DNA of 64,000 nucleotides, from the NCBI GenBank assembly GCA_027604705.1, contig JADHYV010000085.1:1-64000 (forward strand), in the 5' to 3' direction. A model generated the notes under the pieces. It saw only the letters and a program-made list of their open reading frames with translations, was not told the DNA's origin and made no database searches. The DNA comes from Allomyces arbusculus (Eukaryota; Blastocladiomycota; Blastocladiomycetes; Blastocladiales; Blastocladiaceae). The position numbers and the translations under genes are program-made. Shown piece by piece: positions 21,527 to 32,639 of this stretch; position 1 is the stretch's first letter; the number at the start of each line of letters is the position of its first letter.

Positions 21527-24500
21527 TCAACAATCCACCCCACCCGCACCCGGCTGCAGAGGCCGCACTGCCGACGGCGACCGCGAACGCGCCCCTGACT
21601 GCCCTTCCACATTCCCACCGCTATTCCCAGCCACGACCGTCGTCCCACTTGCCCCCACTGCCGACCCCGGTGCGGACCCCGGCTGCCCGCCATTTGAGCT
21701 CGACCGGCCCGACGACGACCCGCCACCCGCGGTTGTCACGACCACCGCGACCGCCTTCAACGCCTGCGCCCAAATCGCCACTTCTTCCATGGACAGCTGC
21801 ACGACCCACGCGGCCCCCGTCGGGACATGCACGAGCTCAATACACCCGGCGGGCGCGCCCGCGGGAGACGTGTCAAACCCGAGACTCGCGAGCGGGAACA
21901 CGTCGCCCATCATGCGCGCCGACGACAACGCGCTGGAGGCCGCATTGGCCGCGGCATTCGCGGCAACGGCGCGCGCACTCCCGGCGCGGCCACGACCGGT
22001 CGCACCGTTGGTCGTGGAAGGCGGGAGGACGGCGACGATGCCGCGCGCGAAATTGAGATTGACGTGCGTCGACCGCCAAGTCTGCATGAATCGCTGCAGG
22101 AGCGACAGGCCGCCACCACGGCGGAGCACAGGGTAGATGCCGTTCAGGTCTGAAGCTGAGGCGCCCACGGCGCCGGACGAGACGGATTTGCGCGGCAGGT
22201 TGGGCGAGATGTCGACGGCATCGGCGGTCACGGCCGAAGCCTTGATGTTCTTGCTGGCGAACTGGGTCTCTTGTGCGGTCCCCAGCGGCGACGTCGTGAG
22301 TTCCTTGGGGGACATGGGCGCCGCGTGCCTGTGGTCGGCGACGACAGCGACGACGAGTCGCCCGACGAGGGCCATGAACGTGAATCCGACGGCGTAAAGC
22401 ATCACGACGGACCGGATGTAGTAGGCGGTGAGCGCGATCGATTCGATGGTGAAGAGACTCAGGGGGATAATGATGATGCTGCACAGGCACACGTTCTGTC
22501 AAGAAGTCGACCCCAAGAAAGACACGTCAATTCAAGTTGAGTTGGTGGGTCGGCGGACAGAAACGAAATAAGCGTGAGATGAACAGTACCTGCGCAGTGT
22601 ACATGATCCACGCCGTTTCACGATACCCCGAATCGACGTTGCGCGTCTTGTAGGCAAAGTAACACACGAGGAACAGCAACACAAAGTTGTAGACAAACGA
22701 GATGCCGAGCACGCCCCAGTGGCCTGCGAAATTGGCCGGGCGGCACTCGTAGTAGAGCGAGAGCTTGGTCGTGACGAGCGTCGGCGATACGGGGAACGCG
22801 GCGATCCAGATAATGAACAGCACGACCTGGACTGCGAGAATGATGGCGATCTTGCGGAACAGATCCTTGGACTTAACGCCGCCCTTGTTGATGCGCGTGC
22901 TGGTCGTCGGAAAGGTGGATAATCAGCACGTGATGCGAGATGTGTAATGGATCAAGAGAGGGCCAAACGCACTTGTCGAAAATCTAGCAGTAGCGGAAGA
23001 AGAGGGGGAAGTCGAGTGAGCTCGAGCATGAAGGAACCTCACCGAAAAGTATCAGCGACGCATTGCGCACCCGATAAATCTACACGCACGAGGAAGGGGA
23101 ACAGATTTGAATGAGCAACCAACATCAGCACCCACAAAGACGCCAAAAGAGTGCAAACGAACCCGATACGTCTTGACCAGCGCACTTGCAAACACGAGCT
23201 CGTACCCGATTGTGAGCACGACCGAGGACGAGTGGCACGCCGGCGCGCCGGGCACACCCACCAAAATGTACTCGGACACGAGAATCAAGATGCACCCAAC
23301 CGAAATGACGAGCAGGAACGGTAACGACAATTGCTTGATTTGCTTTTCGGACCGGTGGAGAACCAAGTAGCCCATGCCGCACAGCATCAGCACGATCATG
23401 AGGGCACGAATCGCGGCCAGCGCTTGCACGCCCGGGTCGGTCCACTGCGGGTACACGAGAACGAGTGGCGGGCGATCAATCGGGATCTTGGTCGAGCCGC
23501 CGTTGAAGATCGCGTCGGTCACTTTCTGCACCGTGCCGTTCTCATAGACGACGTACGCGAGCCGGAGCGTGTTGCTGTAGATGTTCATGACTTGCCAAAT
23601 GGGACTGGAGTGGGAGACACAATTAGCAATGTGGACCAGCTCTTGTCCTTCGACCAAGTGTGAGAGCGACAAAAAGACCGTACGTGTTGCGACTCAAGAC
23701 CGACGAATACGTGACGGGCCCTAACACCCCGGAAAACGGGACCGCAAAATCCGTGACTGTGGCCGGGTAAGAGTAGCTCTGGACCGCCGCATCTCCATAA
23801 AGGTCGGTCATGCGCCGGAATCCTAGGAGCGGTTTCAACCGGTTCAACGTTGGCGCCCATGGATGCCCAATCTTGAGGGAGTTGCACGCTCCGTACCATG
23901 GGCCAAGGCCAGCATGCAATCGTAGTAGAGGAGCCCGACACCTGAGAGGTCCTTTTCAGCGTCACGCGACGGGAACGCGGCAAGGTAGTTCGAGCGCAGC
24001 GTCTGGTACTCGGCAAGCGTGTGGTCTTCGTGGAATGTGACGAACATCAGGCCATTGGCGAGCTCGCGGTCGCTTTCGAGCGTCAACACGCCGAGGTAGT
24101 TGAGGAGCGACGACGTGCCAATCTATCGAGGCGAGGCGGTTGCATGTTAAGGGTGTACAACATGGGAAACGTGAGCAGCACGTCCGAGGCAACAGCGAGA
24201 CTGCGCTCAAAGAGGTGCTTGACGTGCCCATGCCCAGTCGGGCCCAACCATGCCCATGAGCTTGGCCTGCCGCAAAAACAGCTTGTAGTCGCCGGCGTAG
24301 CCAAAGACAATGACGACCTTCGACCCGCTGGCCTTGATGGCGCCCAGAAGCGGCGTGAAATCGGTTGTCCCAGGCATGAACTGCTGCACCGTTTCAGTTG
24401 AAATTCCGAGCGGGCTGGCTGCAGTCCCAAACGTCGTCAACACTAATTGAAAGGGCGCACAACGGTCAGTGAACCGGAAGAGACGGTGTCGGAGTACGAT

Positions 24501-25233
24501 AAATCAGAAATATCGTACTGGACTGACCAAACGTGTCGGCGACCGACAAGATACTCACGGACCGCCAGTTCATACCAGCAACAAACCGCGCCAATGCGGG
24601 TCCCTGAACGTTGTTGTTGGGCGCAGGCCGGAACATGACCGGGAAATCTGAGAGCGAGTCAAAATCGTTTGACGCGGCTAAACTGCAGTGCCACAGATTC
24701 TGCGTGTTGGCCGCCAGCGCGAGCCCGAGCGTGACGCGCGACGAGTACTCGCCGACGAGCGCGCGCACGGGCTGCTGCTGTGTCACGTTCATCATGACGC
24801 TCACGGCCTTGCTGCGGCTGCTAGCCGAGTCGCGGAAAATGAAGTTGTAGTTGTGGTACGGGTCAATGGTCGACATGACGGGTCGCGCGACATTCATAAT
24901 ATCGACCCACTTGCTGAAGACGGGGCCCAAGACTAAGGGAGATTTGGGGATGACCAATATTAGCGGGCAGCAATAACCGTGCGATCACCGGCTCGCAACA
25001 GATTCCAGCCCCAAATCGGCCACGACAGCGGCGGAAAATGGGCGGACAGCATGGGCCCATATCATACCAGCGTCCGACAGCGGCAGGATTGTGAGAACGG
25101 TCAGGTTCGTCGGGATTGCGGCCGCAAATTGCCCCGCGATTTGGAGCACGACACTCATGACGACGAGCCAGGCGACGGCCCATCTCGACTGCGGGCGGCG
25201 CTCCAATCCAAGTTGCGTGCGCGTGTGCGACAT
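21527..25233 (-). CDS. Class C (GABA-B-like) G-protein-coupled receptor A
   Basis: Ten exons were traced by hand. Exon 1 (25068-25233) carries a signal anchor ending in QFAAA and NLTVLTILPLSD, the start of a periplasmic-binding-protein-like ligand domain. That domain continues with RALVGEYSSRVTLGLALAAN, LWHCSLAASNDFD and a C-terminal lobe (FMPGTTDFTPLLGAIKAS, then VGLLYYDCMLALAH). Seven hydrophobic helices follow: VQALAAIRALMIVLMLCG, LPFLLVISVGCILILVSE, VVLTIGYELVFASALVKTYR, IAIILAVQVVLFIIW, LGISFVYNFVLLFLVCYFAY, SIIIIPLSLFTIESIAL and SVVMLYAVGFTFMALVG. The family couples extracellular ligands to G proteins. Micro-exons of 9 and 11 nt encode IYR and IFD(N). The tail of about 280 residues includes a possible PH-like region and ends in GAGGVDC. 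The exact ligand is unknown. Confidence 0.88.
22973..22983 (-). other. 11-nt micro-exon of receptor A
   Basis: ATTTTCGACAA flanked by CTAG acceptor and GTGCGT donor. It supplies I-F-D and two bases of N, completing TYR-IYR-IFDN-TRINKG, the intracellular loop conserved in GABA-B receptors (family form TWRIYRIFNN). The same exon occurs in receptor B. Confidence 0.8.
23071..23079 (-). other. 9-nt micro-exon of receptor A
   Basis: ATTTATCGG flanked by a TAG acceptor and GTGCGC donor. It encodes I-Y-R in phase 0, between KTYR (exon ending at 23163) and the 11-nt exon. Without it the conserved loop would lack its middle. Confidence 0.78.
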
Positions 25234-26463
25234 GGTTGACGATTCAAGCACTGGTTCAGGTACTCGATGGAACGGCAAGCCGCGTTTGAACAGGCTGATC
25301 GACGGGATCCAAGGCTGCTTCTTGGTCGTCCGCCGTGTTGACGCGCGCTCGTCGGGAGAAAGGCCTCATGTAGTCCTCGCAGTCGCGGGAGGACTTCTTA
25401 TTCGGTAATCCACCGCCAGTCGGCTGGTTGGTGTAAATACAGAGGGTTGCACGCGGGTGCGTTTGGTTGCAGCGACTTCGCTGCAGTCGGCGCATGCGTG
25501 AGAACTGGTGGACTTGCACCAAGTCGTACGCGCGTGGCACTTTTTCTCTGCAGCTCTTGATCTCGTGGTCGCCACGTTCTCAGCGAAAAAAGTCCAGCTC
25601 CTGCCGCTGGGGAAGCTCTGCACTGGGGAGGTCACCACTGGGAGACACAACGTGCTCCATCAATCGCGTGCTTGGTCGGATCGCCGCTGATCGTCGCTGG
25701 TGGATGGCGCCCTTGCAGCGCACGCAAAGATAGTCGAACCGGGCGCTCGGGCTGCTCCCATTCCGCTTAAAAGTCTGGTTTTGATAACGTCCACGCGCCT
25801 TTGCTGGACGCTCGCGCGATGTTCATGCACGCATGTCCCAGTTTTCTCGGTCATGAATTTAGCGCGCATTTGTATCGATCGGGGTGGACTGTCGTGGCAA
25901 GTGTGACATTCGTTTGCCCTCGCATTATTCAACACAAGGCAGGTGTGCCACCGGTGCTGCATTCAGGCAATGTTATGCCAACCGCGCCGTTAGGGCTTGT
26001 GGTCAGGTTGACGGACGCGCGACGTGCGTCTGCTTGTTCTGGTTCATTCGGATTAGATGCAACCCTGAGATGCGTTCATCGTCCTGCCCTGCCCGAACTG
26101 ACCAGGACGGTGATTGCGTTTTGACTCCCTCTCGATCATCTCTGCCAGTGTTGGTGAGGCGAGTCGAGCCAGATCGAGCCTAGTGTGAAATGCTTTCAGA
26201 GAAATTGAAATGGGCTCTCAGAGGAATGGGTTTTCAAGAAATGAATTCTCAAGAAATGGGCCTGGAACGCGTCAACCTCCCGCTGTCACCTTCCGTCGTG
26301 ATGCTCCATGACAGCGACCATACTCAAACTCTTCAACTAACAGAACTATCTCGTAGCTCATCCGTTCGCGTGGCTGACGTACGTTACGCCGTCCGTCTGC
26401 TCACCTCAATGTGCCCCTCCAACAGTCCCTCATTCACTGCCTGCTCGCCCACCACTGCCTGCA
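25234..26463. other. Spacer between the tandem receptors
   Basis: About 1.2 kb holding the promoter of receptor A and the 3' end of receptor B. It is AT-richer than the genes and has several short frames without domain. No third receptor fragment or transposon was seen. Confidence 0.4.
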
Positions 26464-29400
26464 TCAACAGTTCACCCCACCCGCGCCAGGCAGCAGCGGG
26501 TGCACCGCCGACGGCGATGGCGACCGTGCCGGCTGCCCCTGCCCCTCTCCACCACTTGCATTACCCACTGCCACCGCGGCCCCACTCGCAGACCCCAGCG
26601 CCGACCCCAGCGTCGACCCCGGCGCGGAGCCCGGCTGCCCGCCACCTCCATTCGAGCTCGACCGACCCAGCGACGACCCACCCGCCGTCGCAACCACGAC
26701 CGCGACCGCCTTCAAGGCCTGCGCCCAATTCGCCACTTCCTCAGTATTCAACTGGATAACCCACGCCGCGCCCGTCGGAACGTGCACAAGCTCAATGCAC
26801 CCGCTCGGCGCGTCCGCGGGGGACGTGTCGAATGCGAGACTCGTGATCGGGAACACGTCGTCCATCTTGCGCGCCGACGACGACACGTTGGCGGCCGCAG
26901 TGGCCGCGGCAGATGCAGCGGCGCGAATACTCCGGAACGGCCGCGGTTTTTTGGTATCGCGGAGGTCGTGGGGGACGGCGGGAAAATGGCGACGATGCCG
27001 CGCGTGACATTGATATAGACATGTGTCGACCGCCAGGTCGTCATGAACTGCGCGAGGAGCGACAGACCGCCGCCGCGCCGCAGGACAGGGTAGACGCCGT
27101 TGAGTTCCGAGACAGCTGAGGTGGATTTACGGCGCAGGTTGTCGTTGCCGCTGTCCGTGGCAGCCGAAGGCTTGATTCCCTTGCTGACAAACTGGTACTC
27201 GTGCGCGGTCGCCAGCGGTGCCGTCGTGAGTTCCTTGGTTGGCGTGGGGGCCAGGTGCGGTGGTCGGCAGCGACGACGACGACGAGGCGGCCGACGAGGG
27301 CCATGAACGTGAATCCGACGGCGTAGAGCATGACGACGGCGCGGATGTAGTAGGCGGTGAGCGCAATCGATTCGACGGTGAAGAGACTCAGTGCGATGAT
27401 GATGATGCTGCACAGGCACACGTTCTGTTGAAAACAAGGTGAGGACGGAGAAGTCAGTTGAGTCGGGAGGGGAGGGCGGGAAGTATTGTGAGGGCGGAAC
27501 CTGGGCCGTGTACATGATCCACGCCGTTTCGCGGAACCCCGAGTCGACGTTACGCGTCTTGTAGGCAAAGTAACACACGAGGAACAGCAACACAAAGTTG
27601 TAGACAAACGAGATGCCGAGCACGCCCCAGTGGCCTGCGAAATTGGCCGGGCGGCACTCGTAGTAGAGCGAGAGCTTGGTCGTGACGAGCGTCGGCAAGA
27701 CGGGGAACGCGGCAATCCAGATAATGAACAGCACGACCTGGACTGCGAGAATGATGGCGATTTTGCGGAACAGGTCCTTGGACTTGACGCCGCCCTTATT
27801 GATGCGCGTGCTGGTCGTCGGAAATGTCGAGTGGGTGAAGAATAAGCATGTGATGCGAATGTGTGATGGATCAAGAGAGGGCCAAACGCACTTGTCGAAA
27901 ATCTAGCAGTCGCAAAAGAAGAGGTGGGAGTTCGAGTGAGAGCGAGCATCTTCAAGTAGTCATAGCGGCGCGATGCGGACCCGATAAATCTATACACGCA
28001 TGAGTAGACCACGGCAACAAGTGAGTGATCAAAAGCAGCACTCAGCACAGACGCCAAGAGAGGACAAACGAACCCGATACGTCTTAACCAGCGCACTTGC
28101 AAACACGAGCTCGTACCCGATCGTGAGGACGGCCGACGACAAATAACACGTTGGCGCGCCAGGCACGCCAATCAAAATGTACTCGGACACGAGAATCAAG
28201 ATGCACCCAACCGAAATGACGAGCAGGAACGGCAACGACAATTGCTTGATTTGCTTTTCGGACCGGTGGTGAATCAAGTAGCCCATGCCGTACAGCATCA
28301 AAACAATTATGAGCGCACGAATCGCGGCTAGCGCTTGCACGCCTGAATCGGTCCACTGAGGGTACACGAGAACGAGTGGCGGGCGGTCGATCGGGATCTT
28401 GGTGGACCCGCCATTGAAGATCGGGTCGGCCACTTGCTGCACCGTACCGTTTTCGTAGACGATGTAGCAAAGCCGGTGCGTGTTGCCGTAGATGTTCATG
28501 ACTTGCCAAACAGGACTGGAGCGAGGGCACGAGTCAGACATGGCGCGCGGAGGGATCACTAAAAAGAACGCACGTATTGCGGCTCATCACCGACGAAAAC
28601 GTGACGGGCCCAATCACCCCCTGGTATGCGCCTGGAAAGCTGCTGACCGTTGCGGGGTACGAGTGGCTCTGGACCACCGAGTCGCCATACAAGTCTGTCA
28701 TTTGGCGAAAACCTAGAATCGTTTTCCACCAATTCGAAGTGAGCTCGCACGCACATGGATTGCCGACTGTCCAACATTCACCGCACCAGTGGCAAAGCCC
28801 AACATGCAGTCGTAGAAGAGGAGAGGGATGCCAGCGAGGTCCTTGTCGGCGTCGCGCGACGGGAATGCAGCCAGGTAATTGGAGCGCAGCGCCTGATACT
28901 CGTCAAGCGTGTGGTCCTCGTGGAACGTGACAAACAGGAGGCCGTTGGCCAGCTCACGGTCACTTTCGAGCGTCAGCATGTCGAGGTAGTTGAGGAGCGC
29001 CGTCGTGCTAATCTATCAAGAAGAATCGCAGCAACAGCGGATTAAACGGGTGAAGAGTGTAGAAAACGTGAGAGCCATGTCCGCGGCGACGATGGAGATG
29101 CGTTCGCGCGGTCAGGCGACATACATAAACCCAATCGGGGCCCACCATGTCCATCTGCTTGGCTTGTCGGAAAAGAGACTTGTAGTCGCTTGCCGAGCCA
29201 AAGACGAGGATGATCTTGGACCCTGTCGCTTTGATGGCGCTCAAAAAAGGGATGAAATCGGTGGAACCGGGCAGGTACTGCTGGACCGTTTCGGTCGAAA
29301 TGCCCAATGGGATCGCTGCGGGGCCAAATGTTGACAACACTAGCCACAAAGAGCGCGGTCAATGGGCAGGCGACGACTGTCTGCAACGGCGGAGAAATGA

Positions 29401-30207
29401 AAGCGGCTCATACTGGACTGGCCAAATGTGTCGGCGACGGACAGAATGCTCACGGAGCGCCAGGACATGGCCGCGACGAACCGGGCCAGAGCAGGTCCTT
29501 GCACGCTGTTACTCTAGGTCCGAGCAGCGCATGAGAATCCGCGCTTTGAACAGCAACGGTCACTCGGCCAGCTCGCCTTGGTTGTCGGTAATACAATACC
29601 GGCGCGGGGCGAAACATGGCGGGGAAATCGGACCGCAAGTCGAAATCGTTTGATGCGGCCAAACTGCAATGCCACAGATTTTGCGGATTGGCCGCAAGCG
29701 CGAGTCCGAGCGTGACGCGCGAAGTGTACTCGCCGATGAGCGCGCGCACCGGTTGCTGCTGCGTCACGTTCATCAAAATGTTGACGGCCTTGCTACGGCT
29801 GCCGGCCGAGTCGCGGAAAATGATGTTGTAGTTGTGGTACGGGTCGATTGACGCCATGACGGGCCGAGCGATATTGATGATGTTGACCCAGCGGCTGTAA
29901 ATCGCGCCCAATACTAAAGATTTTTGACGAAACGACGGATATGAGCAGTCGGCTCATGTCATGCAAGCGGAGCGCTTGAGCGAGCGATATCGATACCTGG
30001 ATCCGAGAGCGGCAGAATGGCCAGTACGGTCAGGTTTGTCCGAACCGCGGCCGTAAACTGCGCGGCGAGCAGCAAGGAGACGATAACCACCGCCAGCCAA
30101 ACACAGTGTGAGCTGGACACTGCGCTCTGACACGAGCTGTTGATCCTGCATTGCGACGTTCTCGTGCGGGTGCCCGTGCGCTTGAACGATACGGCCGCCT
30201 GGAACAT
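26464..30207 (-). CDS. Class C (GABA-B-like) G-protein-coupled receptor B
   Basis: Tandem paralogue of receptor A with the same exon plan. The chosen start is ATG at 30207 (MFQAAVSFKRTGTRTR), in frame with the hydrophobic leader VWLAVVIVSLLLAAQFTAAV and NLTVLAILPLSD. The ligand domain (RALIGEYTSRVTLGLALAAN, LWHCSLAASNDFD) and seven helices (VQALAAIRALIIVLMLYG through YAVGFTFMALVGRLVVVV) closely follow A. Two differences are visible. An additional 83-nt intron (29512-29594) falls inside the ligand domain. In the cytoplasmic tail the reading frame shifts near 27250 and returns near 26945, judged against A; both ends of the tail are otherwise conserved (KELTTAPLATAHEYQF; PGAGGVNC). The gene is probably functional if the frame changes are errors or compensating; that is not settled. 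Confidence 0.82.
27892..27902 (-). other. 11-nt micro-exon of receptor B
   Basis: Identical in sequence and flanks to the 11-nt exon of receptor A (ATTTTCGACAA between CTAG and GTGCGTTTGG). Confidence 0.8.
27981..27989 (-). other. 9-nt micro-exon of receptor B
   Basis: ATTTATCGG again, with a TATAG acceptor and a GTCCGC donor. It encodes I-Y-R as in receptor A, although the intron after it has diverged. Confidence 0.75.
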
Positions 30208-30969
30208 TTCAGTGGCCGCTCTGCGGATCGGGAAACCGCGCTTTGGTATGTGGGTCGTTGCAGGCGGAATCAAAGCGCGTTGGATGGTGGGTGCTGGTTG
30301 TTGTCGCCCGGTACTTGTCGTAAGGAAGGTCAAGCTGCGAGCGAGCTGCGAGCAGTTGCAACGCGCGGCACGACCGACCCGCTTGTCATGTTGCTCTTGC
30401 GCTCGTGCGCCCCTCGCTCACGTCCCGCACACGCGTGTTGCAACAGTGCGCATTACACAACATATACGAAGCCGAGAGACGCTGAGGGCTGTGGGACGTT
30501 CAGGGATGTGCCCAGTGTGCACGATTTTGAAGACCGTTCTGGCTGTTCGCCGCTAGTCGCTGCGGCTCGATCTAGGTCAGAGGTTTGACGTGTTTGTCGG
30601 ATTGATTTAGAGGCCTGCCCGAACCAATAACGACTGCCGCGCATTGACCACGTTTCACCATCACATTCTCGGCGCTCACAACAGTCCCAGCAGGCCTGAA
30701 CGGAATTGACGACCACTTCGCAAGTCGCTTGCCCATCGCGTGCTCCACTTTCACCACCAGCTTTGGTGTGCCAATTCCGGGCAGGGCGAGCCTGTCAGCG
30801 GGACGCACCCATGCCGATAACTAAACCAAACGGAACTAGCTGCAATAAATCCTTGCTCCAATACGAACAAAAAAGGCATAGCTTCCACCAGACGGTACTA
30901 CAGTTTCCCGCGCCACTTGCCCACGACCAATGGCGCCGGCACCGGCGGCATGCGCTCCCCTTCGGCGAG
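30208..30969. other. Intergenic between receptor B and glutathione reductase
   Basis: Promoter of receptor B and 3' flank of the reductase, both on the minus strand. Short frames only; nothing recognised. Confidence 0.4.
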
Positions 30970-32551
30970 TCACCGCAGCGTGACGAGCTCTTCACCGGCG
31001 GTCGGGTGAATCGCAACCGTGTTGCCAAAATCGGCCTTGGTCGCGCCCATCTTCACGGCGACCGCAAACCCTTGCAGGACCTCGTCCGACCCGAGCCCGA
31101 CAATGTGAATACCGACCACCTTCTCCTCGGGCCCCGCGCACACGAGCTTGTAGAGCGTGAAAGGCTTGTCGGTCATGTCATTGTCGACTCCCATCATCGA
31201 GTAGTACATGTTGATGAACTTGGACTTGTATACCTTGACGTTTTCGTCGCCGTACTCTTTACGCGCCTGCGGTTCCGTAAGACCGACGGTGCCGATCGGT
31301 GGGTGCGAGAAGACGACGGTCGGAATGTTCGTGTAGTCGAGCTTCGACGCGGCAAACTGGGCGCCACCAAACAGTCGGTCGGACAGACGGCGGCCGGCGG
31401 CGATCGCGACGGGCGTCAGTTCCGCGACACCGCAGACATCGCCGAGCGCAAAGATGCGCGGGTGCGCGGTCGCCTGGAACGCATCGACCGTGATGTGGTC
31501 CTTCTTGCCGAGCTCCACCTGTTCGGGCAACTGCAACTGCGTCGAGTTGGGCGCACGGCCTACGGCAAACAGGACTTCGTCGACCTCGTCCAGCACGTTC
31601 GTCGCACCATCGCGCACGTCGCGCAACGTCACGGCCAAGTTGCGCCCCTCTTGGAATGCGCGGTCCGCATCGATCGGCTCGCCGTCCACACTGTCAACGT
31701 GCGTGTAATGGTGCACGGTGATCCCCTGCTTCTTCATCGACTCGAGCAGGAATGACTGCATGTCCGGGTCAAACGTGCGCAGGACCGTATCGTGCCGCGA
31801 AATGACATGGACCTCGGACCCGAGTGCGGCCAGGACACCCGCGAGCTCGATGCCAATGTACCCGGTACCGACGACAACGATGCGTTTCGGCACGTAGTTG
31901 AGTTCAAAGAATCCGTCAGACGTGATCCCGTGCGCCGCCGCGCCCTTGGTCTCCTCGTCGGTCGGCACAACCGGATGCCCGCCCGTGGCTACCAGCACCT
32001 TTGCGCCCACAATCTCCTCGGTCACGTCCCCTTGCGCGTCCAAAATCTCGACCGCGAGCCCCTCCTCCGAGTCCTCGACAGGCTGCTTGAACCGCGCAAA
32101 GCCGGCGATGAAGGTAATGTTTTCGCGGTCGAGGTTGCGGTGGTAAATCCCATTGAGGCGCGTGACATAGGCGTCGCGCATCTGCTTGAACCGCGCGTAC
32201 GAAAAGTCGGGGCCCTCGGTCGATTCGGGCAGGCGAGCGGCGTGGATGCCGTACCGCTTGGCGTCGGAGCGGAGGACGTCGAACGTGTGCGCGAGGTTGA
32301 ACGTCACTTTCTTGGGCACGCAGCCGCGGATCACACAGGTGCCCTAGACAATATTGGGTCCGGTGAGCTGCCGGCACCGTGTCGAGCGCGTAACAGTGTT
32401 CGTCGTCGTGGACGGTGCAGAAGCGTACACCGAGCCGGTCTGCCTCGATAACGGCCACCTTGGCGCCGTACGACGCGGCACGACGTGCCGAGCCCATGCC
32501 GCCGGACCCGCCGCCGAGCACAATGTAGTCGAAGACGCGTTTGGTCGCCAT
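30970..32551 (-). CDS. GLR1: Glutathione reductase
   Basis: NADPH- and FAD-dependent enzyme that reduces glutathione disulfide in cytosol and mitochondria. Two exons (32429-32551 and 30970-32343) join as LG-GTC, giving 498 residues. The FAD dinucleotide motif is at about 10-20 ([10 protein letters not shown]). The redox-active disulfide is C44-C49 within [13 protein letters not shown]. The NADPH-binding [13 protein letters not shown] lies mid-protein, [13 protein letters not shown] binds FAD, and the dimer-interface catalytic His is in [14 protein letters not shown] at the very end (H487, with E492). All catalytic residues are present. No presequence is seen at this start. The CVIRGC form between the cysteines is that of plant and some bacterial enzymes; yeast and human enzymes have CVNVGC. 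A TATAAG stretch on the minus strand near 32655 is a possible TATA element. Confidence 0.93.
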
Positions 32552-32639
32552 GGTGGTTGATAAGTTGGTGGTTTTTGCAGTGCAGAGTGTGTGGGCCGCG
32601 AGCGAGCGATCAGAAGTTGTCGAGCGCGAGCTTGCTGGT

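Noticed and set aside
20904-22136. A 410-codon plus-strand frame
   Set aside because: Most of it is the antisense of the receptor A tail; the rest has no domain.
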